From the NCBI GenBank assembly GCA_011391455.1, contig JAABQN010000050.1, positions 1 through 11,429 on the forward strand: a DNA stretch of 11,429 nt, read 5' to 3'. The notes beneath the pieces were generated by a model that saw only the letters and a program-made list of their open reading frames with translations, had not been told where the DNA came from and did no database searches. Numbering within the stretch: the stretch's first letter is position 1; each line of letters starts with the position of its first letter. Both the position numbers and the translations under genes were made by a program. Positions 1-7,332 of the stretch are shown one piece after another. This DNA is from Nitrospiraceae bacterium (GTDB lineage Bacteria; Nitrospirota; Nitrospiria; Nitrospirales; Nitrospiraceae).

Positions 1-2127
1 GCCGTTCTGACGGAAGAGGAACTGTTTGCTAAAGGCGCGCGCCACAAGCCACAGGCCAAGAGTAAAGCTGCGACCTTCCTCTCCTCGCTGGAGGATCTCA
101 ACGTAGGCGACTATGTCGTCCATGTCCAACATGGCATCGCCAAATATCGAGGCCTTAAACGCCTCTCGGTGCAGGACTTCGACAGCGATTATCTGATTCT
201 GGAATTCGCCGGCAGCGATACGCTGTACGTTCCACTGGAGAAGCTCGGCCATGTTCAGCGGTATAGCGGGGCAGATGGCCATGCACCCCGCCTGGAACGG
301 TTGGGCGGCACCAGTTGGGCTAAAACAACCGCACGGGTGAAGCAAGACATCGAGGAGATGGCCCACGAGTTGGTGGACCTCTATGCCAACCGTGAGCTCG
401 TCACGCGCCACGCGTATGGATTCGACAGCACGATGTATCACGAGTTCGAAGCGGCATTTGAGTATGAAGAAACGGCGGATCAACTCAAAGCGATCGAAGA
501 CATTGCCCACGACATGGAATCCAGCAAGCCGATGGACCGATTGGTCTGCGGCGACGTCGGGTACGGAAAAACGGAAGTGGCCATGCGGGCGGCCTTCAAG
601 GCAGTGGAAGATAATCGCCAGGTCGCAGTGCTCGTGCCCACAACCCTGTTGGCCCACCAACATTACGACAACTTCTCGGAACGGTTCGCCCCATTCCCAG
701 CCCGCGTGGCCCTGCTCTCTCGCTTCCAATCGCCGAAGGAGGCCAAAGCCATTCTCAAAGACGTAGCGTCCGGAAGCGTCGACGTGGTGATCGGCACGCA
801 CCGGCTCATCCAGAAGGATGTCGTGTTCCACAACCTGGGTCTCGTGATCATCGATGAGGAACAGTGGTTCGGCGTCAAACACAAAGAACGATTGAAACAA
901 CTCCGCACCCAGGTCGACGTCTTGACACTCACGGCCACCCCAATTCCACGCACCTTGCAGATGGCCATGGCGAGCGTGCGCGATCTCTCCATCATCGAAA
1001 CTCCCCCGGCCGGCCGCTTGTCCATTCGCACACAGGTTGTCCGATCGAGCGACAAGCTCATCCGCGAAGCGATCTTGCGCGAACTGGGGCGTGGCGGACA
1101 GGTCTACTTCGTCCATAACCGAGTCGAAACGATGGAGAAGACGGGAGCCTGGCTTCAACAACTGGTGCCTGACGCGCGCATCGTGATGGCCCATGGACAG
1201 ATGAACGCCAAACCGCTTGAAGCCGTAATGCTAAAGTTCTTTCGCCGGGAGGCGGATGTGTTGATCGCCTCGGCCATTATCCAATCGGGCATCGACGTGC
1301 CCCACGCCAACACGATCTTCATCAATCGCGCCGACATGTTCGGCCTCGCGCAGTTGTACCAATTGCGCGGGCGAGTGGGCCGAAGCGGCGACCAGGCTTA
1401 CGCCTACTTCTTAGTGCCCGATGAGGGGCAGTTAAGCGACGATGCCCAGAAACGCCTCACGGCCATTCAGCAGTTTACCGAACTGGGCGCCGGCTTCCGC
1501 ATTGCCGCAGCCGATATGGAAATCCGGGGCGCCGGCAACCTCCTCGGTAAACAGCAATCAGGGCATATCGCCGCGATCGGACTCGATCTCTACATGCAGA
1601 TGGTGGAACAGGCCGTCCAACGTCTCAAGGGTCAGGTGGTAGAAGAAGAGCTGGACCCCACCCTCCGGCTCCACGTCTCCGCCTTTATTCCGGATGAATA
1701 CGTCGCCGATCCTCATCAGCGCCTTTCCTTTTACAAGCGCCTCTCGTCCTGCACCCAAGTCGGAGACCTCGCCTTGCTGCATGGCGAAATGCAGGATCGA
1801 TATGGGCTGGCCCCTGACTCTGTCGAGCGCCTGTTCGAAGTCATGCAGGTGAGGCTCCAGGCCAAGGCCTTGAGGCTCAGCACGATCGAGCTCAAGACCC
1901 ACTCTGTCGTCGTCACCCTCGACGCAAAGAGCCGGGTCTCAAGCCAAGCGATTCACCAAATGATGGACCGGTACAAGAAACGGGTGTGCTTCCTCTCCCC
2001 GCTCTCGTTTGAACTCCAGATGCCGCATCAGGACTGGCCTTCCATCTTTCGAGAACTCACAGCAACCTTGCAAAGCCTGGGAGGCTGTGATACCAACACC
2101 ACAATGTCTTCGCCATCCTCACACTGA
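1..2127 (+). CDS. mfd: Transcription-repair coupling factor Mfd (5' truncated by window edge)
   Basis: Mfd is an ATP-driven DNA translocase that removes RNA polymerase stalled at lesions and recruits UvrA/UvrB for nucleotide excision repair. The frame is open from base 1, giving 708 residues; full Mfd is about 1150, so the UvrB-like N-terminal part lies outside the window. In order: the RNA-polymerase-interacting domain (about residues 31-100, with VGDYVVHVQHGIAKY), helicase motif I GDVGYGKT (184-191), the motif II box DEEQ (285-288), TLTATPIPRT (from 309), the translocation region, and motif VI QLRGRVGR (454-461). The TRCF C-terminal domain (about 550-690), which masks the UvrA-binding surface in known Mfd, follows. 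The reading frame is intact and no catalytic motif is missing. The next gene starts 17 bp downstream on the same strand, so they are probably cotranscribed. The identification is secure. Confidence 0.97.
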   Translation, partial: AVLTEEELFAKGARHKPQAKSKAATFLSSLEDLNVGDYVVHVQHGIAKYRGLKRLSVQDFDSDYLILEFAGSDTLYVPLEKLGHVQRYSGADGHAPRLERLGGTSWAKTTARVKQDIEEMAHELVDLYANRELVTRHAYGFDSTMYHEFEAAFEYEETADQLKAIEDIAHDMESSKPMDRLVCGDVGYGKTEVAMRAAFKAVEDNRQVAVLVPTTLLAHQHYDNFSERFAPFPARVALLSRFQSPKEAKAILKDVASGSVDVVIGTHRLIQKDVVFHNLGLVIIDEEQWFGVKHKERLKQLRTQVDVLTLTATPIPRTLQMAMASVRDLSIIETPPAGRLSIRTQVVRSSDKLIREAILRELGRGGQVYFVHNRVETMEKTGAWLQQLVPDARIVMAHGQMNAKPLEAVMLKFFRREADVLIASAIIQSGIDVPHANTIFINRADMFGLAQLYQLRGRVGRSGDQAYAYFLVPDEGQLSDDAQKRLTAIQQFTELGAGFRIAAADMEIRGAGNLLGKQQSGHIAAIGLDLYMQMVEQAVQRLKGQVVEEELDPTLRLHVSAFIPDEYVADPHQRLSFYKRLSSCTQVGDLALLHGEMQDRYGLAPDSVERLFEVMQVRLQAKALRLSTIELKTHSVVVTLDAKSRVSSQAIHQMMDRYKKRVCFLSPLSFELQMPHQDWPSIFRELTATLQSLGGCDTNTTMSSPSSH

Positions 2128-2144
2128 CAAGGTTTCATGCGCCT

Positions 2145-3044
2145 ATGACTCGAACATCGAACGGATCCTTGAACCTCCTCGCTATCCGCTTCTTCACTCT
2201 ACTCGTCGGCGTTATCGGTGGCAGCCTTCTGTTCCTCACCGGCTGTACGCCACCGCCCGAGGAGGGTGTCGTGGCCCTCGTCAACGGCCGGCAAATCACG
2301 CAGACCGAGTTCGAAGCCCGCTGGGGAGAATTGGCCGAGGCCACCAAAACGCGGTACGAAAAGGAAGGGGGCAAGCGCCGTTTCCTCGACGAACTCATCA
2401 CCCGTGAGCTGCTCATGCAGGAGGCGCGCAAACTAGGACTCGACCAGAACGATGCCATCCGCGATCGCGCGCAACGCTACAAGGAGCAACTGATTCTCGA
2501 CGAGCTTCTCAAGGATCGAATCAAAACCAAGATCGAACTTTCGAGCGAAGAATTGGATGCCTTCTACGAACAACACTCGCAAGAACTCCTGACGCCGCTA
2601 AAAGTAAGAGTGTCGCAGATGCTGCTGCCCAATATTTCAGCTGCGAAAGATCTGGAAAAGCAGATCAACCAGGGGGGGCACTTCGCCCAATATGCACAGC
2701 GCTATTCAATCGACGAAAAATCGAAAGCGAAAGGGGGCGATCTCGGCCCCTATCGCAAGGACTTGGTCGTTGCCGAAGTCGACGAAGTCATTCAGACCCT
2801 CAAGCCAGGATTCGTCAGTGCGCCGATTAAAACGGACGCCGGCTATTACCTCGTCATGGTTTCGTCGTTGGATACAGAAATTATTCAGGCGGACGTGGCT
2901 GTTCGAGAGCGCCTGCGGCAAGAACTGCTCAACGAGAAGCGCCGAAAACGTTTTGACGATGTGATCGTCGACATCCGTGCGAAGGCGACCATCCGCCTCA
3001 AGGACGCCTCCCGCTTCGTGACCGACGACGTCGGTAAACACTGA
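2145..3044 (+). CDS. Parvulin-type peptidyl-prolyl isomerase, predicted lipoprotein
   Basis: This 299-residue protein is a predicted envelope foldase/chaperone that isomerises Xaa-Pro bonds in exported proteins. The N-terminus has a hydrophobic segment (about residues 11-32) ending in the lipobox LTGC, so Cys34 should be lipidated and the protein membrane-anchored. A SurA/PrsA-like helical N-domain (about 40-150, starting VVALVNGRQIT) follows, with a rotamase domain at about 153-245 (VRVSQMLLP, then GGDLGPY and a DAGYYLVMV strand). A helical C-terminal arm comes last. The architecture matches PrsA/PpiD-like lipoproteins more than classical soluble SurA. The canonical parvulin opening strand, usually ending in H-I-L, reads SQMLL here, so activity may be weak and the role mainly chaperone. 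The ATG at 2145 is chosen because the signal peptide begins there. An AAGG lies 12 nt upstream. It is probably cotranscribed with mfd. Confidence 0.88.
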   Translation: MTRTSNGSLNLLAIRFFTLLVGVIGGSLLFLTGCTPPPEEGVVALVNGRQITQTEFEARWGELAEATKTRYEKEGGKRRFLDELITRELLMQEARKLGLDQNDAIRDRAQRYKEQLILDELLKDRIKTKIELSSEELDAFYEQHSQELLTPLKVRVSQMLLPNISAAKDLEKQINQGGHFAQYAQRYSIDEKSKAKGGDLGPYRKDLVVAEVDEVIQTLKPGFVSAPIKTDAGYYLVMVSSLDTEIIQADVAVRERLRQELLNEKRRKRFDDVIVDIRAKATIRLKDASRFVTDDVGKH

Positions 3045-3088
3045 ATCGTCGCGGATCGAGATTCTCCTCAAATTCTGCCCAATTCGTG

Positions 3089-3094
3089 TACAAT
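3089..3094 (+). promoter_or_regulatory. Possible -10 element upstream of the surA-like gene
   Basis: TACAAT, preceded by GTG, lies 57 bp before the ATG at 3151, within the 106-bp gap between the two parvulin genes. I see no convincing -35 hexamer at 16-18 bp. A 10-bp palindrome (CGACCGGTCG, 3110-3119) lies between this box and the gene. The second parvulin may therefore have its own promoter as well as read-through from mfd. This is a weak motif-only call. Confidence 0.3.
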
Positions 3095-3150
3095 CCACCA
3101 AGCTCTCGCCGACCGGTCGATCCCATAGGCGAAAGGCAAGTCCCATATCC

Positions 3151-4179
3151 ATGATCACGATCTGTTCGTTCGTACTAATGGCACCAGGTTGGCTGAGATA
3201 CACGATCCTGTTTGCGTTCGGGCTGATCGCGCAAGCGTCCCTTCTTTCTGCCGCGCAGAGAGAAGACGGAATCGTCGCGATCGTCAACTCCGACCTCATC
3301 ATGCTGTCCGAAATGAAACGGGAGCTCGCCCCGGAACGGGAGCGGATTCAGAAAGAGTATCGCGGGGACGCCCTGGCGCGCCGGCTCAAGACAGCGGAGT
3401 ACATGGCGCTGACCGCGATGATCGAGCGCAAGTTGCAACTCCAGGAAGCCAAGGTGCGAAACATCGTGGTGACGGATCAGGAAGTCCGGCAAGCCATTCA
3501 GCAGATGAAGCAACAGGGGAGAACGATCGACGAGGCGAACCCCGCGGACATGAAAAGCGCCCGGGAACAGATGATACTGTTCAGGATCGTCGACCGCGAC
3601 GTGCGAAGCGCGGTAATCGCCGGAGACTCCGACCTGAAACGGTATTTCCAGGAACACCGCGATCGATTTGCGCTTTCGGAAGAATACACGCTCAGCCAGA
3701 TTCTCATCAAGCCCCGCTCATCGGACGATACGGCCGACACAAAGGAAAAAGTTCGTGAGGTGATGACGCGGCTCAAGCAGGGGGACTCCTTTGAGGACCT
3801 GGCGCTGCGCTTTTCCGACGGCCCCAATGCTTCACACGGAGGGCACCTGGGCTTAGTGCGGCAGGGAGAGCTCTTGCCGGAAATCGAGCGCACCATCGCC
3901 ACCATGGTGCCTGGCGGCACCTCGGACATGATCGAGACCCCGGATGGGTTTCACATCGTGCGCCTGGAGGACAAGAAGCCCAAACAGTTCCGCCCATACG
4001 AGCAGGTCCGCAATGAAATTGAGGGACTCGTCTTTCAGCAGAAAAGCGAAGATGCCTTCCAATCCTGGCTGGCCAACCTCAAGAACAAGGCCTACATCGA
4101 GATCAAGTTCGAATCCGCTCTTTCAGAACCGCCCACAACCGCTCCCGCCCCTCGCCCGTCACCGACGAGTAAGCAATAA
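3151..4179 (+). CDS. surA: SurA-like periplasmic peptidyl-prolyl isomerase / chaperone
   Basis: SurA escorts unfolded outer-membrane proteins across the periplasm. The 342-residue product has a signal sequence (hydrophobic core about residues 17-32) with a likely signal peptidase I site after Ser-Ala-Ala35. The SurA N-domain (about 40-170, with GIVAIVNSDLIMLSEM) and one parvulin domain (about 188-285) follow; the latter carries YTLSQILIK, FSDGPNASHGGHLG and PDGFHIVRL. E. coli SurA has two parvulin domains and about 428 residues; this protein has one, as in many shorter SurA homologues. A Pro/Ala-rich tail ends it. The start is uncertain: the ATG at 3151 has only AAAGG 14 nt upstream, and the ATG at 3178 would leave a more classical signal peptide (MAPGWLR plus core). 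The last 77 bp overlap the opposite-strand engB gene. The symbol is by family resemblance. Confidence 0.87.
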   Translation: MITICSFVLMAPGWLRYTILFAFGLIAQASLLSAAQREDGIVAIVNSDLIMLSEMKRELAPERERIQKEYRGDALARRLKTAEYMALTAMIERKLQLQEAKVRNIVVTDQEVRQAIQQMKQQGRTIDEANPADMKSAREQMILFRIVDRDVRSAVIAGDSDLKRYFQEHRDRFALSEEYTLSQILIKPRSSDDTADTKEKVREVMTRLKQGDSFEDLALRFSDGPNASHGGHLGLVRQGELLPEIERTIATMVPGGTSDMIETPDGFHIVRLEDKKPKQFRPYEQVRNEIEGLVFQQKSEDAFQSWLANLKNKAYIEIKFESALSEPPTTAPAPRPSPTSKQ

Positions 4180-4705
4180 GTTCGCCGCCATCGACCAATC
4201 CCAGCCCATCCCGCAGCCGACGAAGCGCACCGACACGTTCGCTCATTTTTAACTTGTCCACTTTCGTCGCGACCACAATGGGAGGCCGCCCGGCGGACAG
4301 AAGCCAGGCGATCGTCTCCCTATCCTGTTCACTCAGTACCCGGCTTTCCACCAATACCACCACCGCGCGCAGCTGTTCACTGCCGTCGAGATACTGCTCG
4401 ATCAACGGCGCCCACTGAGCCCGCAGCGCCTTCGACACCTTCGCGTATCCGTATCCTGGCAAATCCACGACCACAAATCGCGCCAACCCGGGATCGTCGC
4501 TGGTGATCCGAAAGAGGTTGACCAAGCGGGTCTTACCCGGCGTCCGGCTCACCTTCGCCAGCCCCTTGCGCTGCAAGAGGGAGTTGATGAGAGACGACTT
4601 TCCGACGTTCGACCGTCCAATGAAGGCGACTTCAGGAAGTTCACTTTGTAGAAACTGCTCTGGTCCCGCACAACTTCTGATAAACTCTGCATTCAGGATT
4701 TTCAA
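4103..4705 (-). CDS. engB: Ribosome-biogenesis GTPase EngB (YihA/YsxC)
   Basis: EngB is a small TrmE-Era-type GTPase, usually essential, needed for late assembly of the large ribosomal subunit. The 200-residue product has family-typical length and the G motifs in order: G1 GRSNVGKS (30-37), the G2 region SRTPGKTR (53-60), G3 DLPGYG (81-86), G4 TKVDK (147-151) and a G5-like SSV near residue 180. The segment that normally reads V-D-S-R-H is VESRV here, a mild departure. The start codon is TTG: an in-frame TAA lies two codons upstream, so no earlier start is possible, and MKILNAEF matches the family N-terminus. A GGGG run 6 nt upstream can serve as a weak ribosome-binding site. It is convergent with, and overlaps, the surA-like gene, and is divergent from mtgA across 99 bp. 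Confidence 0.95.
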   Translation of the reverse strand: MKILNAEFIRSCAGPEQFLQSELPEVAFIGRSNVGKSSLINSLLQRKGLAKVSRTPGKTRLVNLFRITSDDPGLARFVVVDLPGYGYAKVSKALRAQWAPLIEQYLDGSEQLRAVVVLVESRVLSEQDRETIAWLLSAGRPPIVVATKVDKLKMSERVGALRRLRDGLGLVDGGELIAYSSVTGEGRERLWAVLKERIRT

Positions 4706-4804
4706 TGGTTACCCCATAGGCAAAAGGCGCGGGGCGAGAGGCACCTGCATGGCTTTTATCAACCTCCTAGCCTCACACCTCGTCCCTTTCATACGCATCG
4801 AACT
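4706..4804. other. Divergent engB / mtgA intergenic region
   Basis: These 99 bp must carry the 5' signals of both engB and mtgA unless each is transcribed from further away. I see no clear paired -35/-10 on either strand. The stretch 4770-4790 (GCCTCAC, ACCTCGT, CCCTTTC) looks like a degraded 7-bp-period tract related to the repeats near dtd and ogt, though only its first unit matches fully. Confidence 0.4.
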
Positions 4805-5650
4805 ATGCCGAAGTCAACCGCACAATCCCGCCGCATGAAGGCCTTCCTGATCATCGGCCTCTGCCTTCCGGTCGGAACGATCCTCTTCATCTGGTTGCTC
4901 ATCATGCCCGACGTCTCGGTCTTACGCGCGACCAACCCAACCACGACAGCCTTGATGGAAGCGCGGCGGGCTCAGGCGCAAGGGCACAAGATCGAACGCC
5001 AATGGGTGTGGATGTCGCTCTCACATATCTCGCCCCACCTCCGCCAGGCAGTCGTGGCGGGGGAAGATGCCTCGTTCTTCACCCATGAAGGGTTCGATTG
5101 GGAAGGGATCAAAGACGCGGCTCTCTATAACCTCGAAGCGGGAAAACTCAAACGTGGGGGGAGCACCATTACACAGCAGCTGGCCAAAAACCTGTACCTG
5201 TCATCTGAGCGTTCCTTGCTTCGAAAGGCGCGGGAAGCGCTGATTGCCCGTTCTCTCGAGCAGCATCTCACAAAGGAACGTATCCTCGAGCTGTATCTGA
5301 ATGTCGTTGAATGGGGGCAGGGCATCTATGGGGCTGAGGCAGCGGCTCGTCACCACTTCAAGAAACCCTCGCGAGACCTGACGGCCAACGAGGCAGCCTG
5401 GCTAGCAGCCATCTTACCTGCGCCGCGGCGATACGACCCGATTCGAAAAACCACCTTCCTGTCTCGTCGCCACGACCGAATCCTCAAATGGATTACTCGG
5501 GGATCTCCCCAACTTCCCCAGCTAGAACCAGAGCCAAAGCCGGAGCCAGACTCAGAACGAGAGTCAGACCCAGAGCCAGACCAACCTTCAGCAGAGCCCC
5601 CAGGCCAGGAGCAGGCGGACAGCTACAACGAGTCGCCGACCTCACGATAG
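4805..5650 (+). CDS. mtgA: Monofunctional peptidoglycan glycosyltransferase MtgA (GT51)
   Basis: MtgA polymerises lipid II into glycan strands on the outer face of the cytoplasmic membrane. The 281-residue product has a short basic N-terminus, one transmembrane helix (about residues 12-34) and a GT51 domain (about 60-225). Its motifs are EDASFFTHEG (87-96, first catalytic Glu87), GGSTITQQLAKNLYL (118-132), RKARE (140-144, second conserved Glu144), ERILELYLN and a G-Y/I-G-A-E-A-A segment. No transpeptidase domain follows. The C-terminus (about 236-281) is an extra acidic, proline-rich tail absent from E. coli MtgA (242 aa), built from a roughly 6-nt GAGCCA-like DNA repeat. Neither the ATG at 4805 nor the internal Met11 has a good ribosome-binding site; 4805 is kept because it adds basic residues before the helix. 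The last 28 bp overlap the opposite-strand VOC gene. Confidence 0.95.
   Translation: MPKSTAQSRRMKAFLIIGLCLPVGTILFIWLLIMPDVSVLRATNPTTTALMEARRAQAQGHKIERQWVWMSLSHISPHLRQAVVAGEDASFFTHEGFDWEGIKDAALYNLEAGKLKRGGSTITQQLAKNLYLSSERSLLRKAREALIARSLEQHLTKERILELYLNVVEWGQGIYGAEAAARHHFKKPSRDLTANEAAWLAAILPAPRRYDPIRKTTFLSRRHDRILKWITRGSPQLPQLEPEPKPEPDSERESDPEPDQPSAEPPGQEQADSYNESPTSR
5524..5580 (+). repeat. GAGCCA-like hexamer tract encoding the MtgA Pro/Glu tail
   Basis: The DNA repeats with a 6-nt period around GAGCCA, with variants AAGCCG, GACTCA, GAGTCA and GACCCA. It encodes alternating Glu/Asp with Pro/Ser from about residue 241 to 259 of MtgA. Such tracts commonly change length by replication slippage, so tail length probably varies between strains; that variability is an inference. 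Confidence 0.7.
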
Positions 5651-6054
5651 TCTCGCTCGCCAAAGATGGCCGATTCATGCGTATAATGTTTGAATTCGAG
5701 GAGGTTATGGGAAGGGTCTTCGAGGAAAAATGTGTGGTGCTCGATGCGGGTTCCGGGGAACCGCACGCGTGGCTGCTGATAAAACGTCAGCCCTTTGGCT
5801 TTAGCCTGATCGACCAAGGCTTGCCACGCCTCTTGAGAAGGCAGGACCAACCCGAAATGGCGCGGATAGATCCCTGGCTGTGAAGGCGGCAGACCTGGCG
5901 TCAAATGCGCCACGAGTTGATGCCCCGCGAGTCCGAACGTGACGGCATGGCTCGACTCCCGGCCCAGAACACAGCCGAGCCCCTCGACATAGAAGCGCTT
6001 CGCCGCTGCCACATCGTGCGTAGGAAAAGCCAGGTGAAAGAGTACGTTCTTCAT
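5623..6054 (-). CDS. VOC (glyoxalase/dioxygenase fold) family protein
   Basis: This 143-residue protein is a single-subunit vicinal-oxygen-chelate fold protein: an opening strand and helix NVLFHLAFPTHDVAAAKRFY, a central HFGLVL strand, and the closing DPSHNLLEFKHY typical of the superfamily. Candidate metal ligands in the usual H/H/E pattern are His7, His66 and Glu120. The superfamily includes glyoxalase I, extradiol dioxygenases and resistance proteins, and nothing here fixes the substrate. The ATG at 6054 is chosen because it forms an ATGA overlap with the stop of the upstream peptidase-like gene and has GAGGGG about 9 nt upstream; a longer frame to 6099 has no such support. It is the last gene of a coupled three-gene operon. 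Its 3' end overlaps mtgA by 28 bp in the opposite direction. Confidence 0.85.
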   Translation of the reverse strand: MKNVLFHLAFPTHDVAAAKRFYVEGLGCVLGRESSHAVTFGLAGHQLVAHLTPGLPPSQPGIYPRHFGLVLPSQEAWQALVDQAKAKGLTFYQQPRVRFPGTRIEHHTFFLEDPSHNLLEFKHYTHESAIFGERDYREVGDSL

Positions 6055-6734
6055 GGAAATTCCCCTCGAACAGTCGGCGAGCCAGTCCCATTCCACCAAC
6101 CGGCAGCCATATGGGGAGTCACATGCTTGATGGCAAATCGGCCGTCCGGCGAGAGGACTAAGGCCCCAGCCGACCCGTTGATTCGGGGCTCGAGCATACG
6201 CAACACCTGTCGTGCGGCAACCGCCGGGCTCTTGCCCATGCCTAGACGATCGCAGATGCTCTTGGCAATTACAAGGCGGATAATGCCTTCGCCGATGCCC
6301 GTCATCGACACGGCACCACTCTGATTATCCGCGTAGACTCCACAACCGATGAGGGGCGAGTCGCCGACCCGCCCCGGCAACATTGACTCGATACCTCCTG
6401 TCGAGGCCCCAGCCGCCACCGTCCCGAACCGATCCAAGGCGACAGCGCCGACGGTTCCATGGCGTTTTGTTGTTGAGCATTTTTGTTTCGTGAGAATCTG
6501 GTCGTAAGCGAGGCGGTGAGGTACACCGGTGTAACGATGCCGATCGAGTTTGAACAGTCCCGATTGCTCCAGGAGACCGATCGTACATTTAACGGCACTC
6601 TGCGCGGGATCTCCCCGCGCAAGAATACCATAGCCGGCCTCGAGCGCATCGGCCAGGCACGTGGCCTGCGCCGACGTCACACGTCGGGAACCGGCGCCTC
6701 CGTGGGCAAGAATGAGAGGACGGGAGCTGGTCAA
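6051..6734 (-). CDS. Isoaspartyl peptidase / L-asparaginase-like Ntn-hydrolase, internally shortened
   Basis: The family cleaves isoaspartyl dipeptides and asparagine after self-processing into alpha and beta subunits at a Gly-Thr bond. The 227-residue product has the N-terminal LAHGGAG (9-15) and the ALEAGYGIL helix. Its beta subunit looks complete: HGTVGAVALD with nucleophile Thr94, ASTGG, PGRVGDSP (120-127), GCGVYADN and MTGIGEG. In the family, about 85 more residues lie between the LFNAG segment and the nucleophile (Thr179 in E. coli IaaA). Here LF (60-61) jumps almost directly to a 30-residue linker and Thr94, so the FNAGxG loop and DASIMDG region are gone with the frame kept. The protein may be inactive or changed. 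The start is TTG, overlapping the upstream stop as TTGA. This is either a decaying gene or a shortened variant. Confidence 0.78.
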   Translation of the reverse strand: MTSSRPLILAHGGAGSRRVTSAQATCLADALEAGYGILARGDPAQSAVKCTIGLLEQSGLFKLDRHRYTGVPHRLAYDQILTKQKCSTTKRHGTVGAVALDRFGTVAAGASTGGIESMLPGRVGDSPLIGCGVYADNQSGAVSMTGIGEGIIRLVIAKSICDRLGMGKSPAVAARQVLRMLEPRINGSAGALVLSPDGRFAIKHVTPHMAAGWWNGTGSPTVRGEFP

Positions 6735-7297
6735 TTGAGGAGAAGCTTCCGAGCCTGCCGGTACGTCGAGTCTTTCATGCGATCCAGATCGGATCGCACG
6801 AACCCCAGGCCGGTAACGCAGAGCTCGAAGTTGTCGGAGAGTTTTCTGAACAGCGGAGGTTCCTCTGGTGACGGACTGTCGGCCATTCGTGCAACAATCC
6901 CGTAGGAACGCTTTCCTGTCTTCATATAATCCACGAGGAAATCTTTGTGGTAGATCAACCCGGCCGTTTTGAGGCGGCGCAGATATTCCGGAAATAGCCC
7001 CGCCATGAAGAGCGTAAAATCGCCGATATGCCGATGCACGTCCCGTTCACGATCCATCGACTGCGCTTCGAGCAATACTTCCGACTCAAACAAGAGATCC
7101 ACCACCGTATCGACCGGTTGGTCTTGCTGATTTCTGATTTTATACAGTTGGTCGCTGTGGGTAAAGTCGACGAGCAGGTTGGTCACGTAACTGGTGACGT
7201 TGGGGTCTGGCCACCCGAGATGTTCCGTAAAACTCTTCTCGGTCAAGGCACCAAACAGCTGACGGAGCGGATGCCGTGGCGGAACTTGCGTTCCCAT
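6731..7297 (-). CDS. Conserved-looking protein of unknown function
   Basis: I do not recognise a named family. The 188-residue product is predicted soluble, with no signal peptide or membrane helix. It is mostly helical, with a central HIGDFTLFMAGLFPEYLRR segment and several charged/aromatic blocks (YHKDFLVDYMKTGKRSYG). The ATG at 7297 is chosen because GAGAGG lies about 6 nt upstream; a TTG seven codons earlier (7318) keeps the frame but has no better site. It is the first gene of the operon: its TGA stop overlaps the TTG start of the peptidase-like gene. An extended -10 promoter lies about 36 bp upstream. The operon partners do not reveal its job. Confidence 0.8.
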   Translation of the reverse strand: MGTQVPPRHPLRQLFGALTEKSFTEHLGWPDPNVTSYVTNLLVDFTHSDQLYKIRNQQDQPVDTVVDLLFESEVLLEAQSMDRERDVHRHIGDFTLFMAGLFPEYLRRLKTAGLIYHKDFLVDYMKTGKRSYGIVARMADSPSPEEPPLFRKLSDNFELCVTGLGFVRSDLDRMKDSTYRQARKLLLN

Positions 7298-7332
7298 ATC
7301 CACCTCTCTCACATTCAAACACGTATGAACTC

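Noticed and set aside
3110..3119. Perfect 10-bp palindrome CGACCGGTCG between the possible promoter and the surA-like gene.
   Set aside because: Too short and GC-rich to call an operator; such palindromes are common in this composition.
2706..3302. 198-residue minus-strand open frame across the two parvulin genes.
   Set aside because: It is antisense to two well-supported genes and their promoter gap, with no recognisable motif.
3175..3657. 160-residue minus-strand open frame inside the surA-like gene.
   Set aside because: Codon-position shadow of the plus-strand gene, with no start signal.
3122..4728. CCCATAGGCRAAAGGC occurs upstream of the surA-like gene (3122-3137) and upstream of engB/mtgA (4713-4728).
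   Set aside because: A rough estimate says about one such 15-of-16 match is expected by chance in a window of this size, and the positions relative to the genes differ. Kept only as a note.
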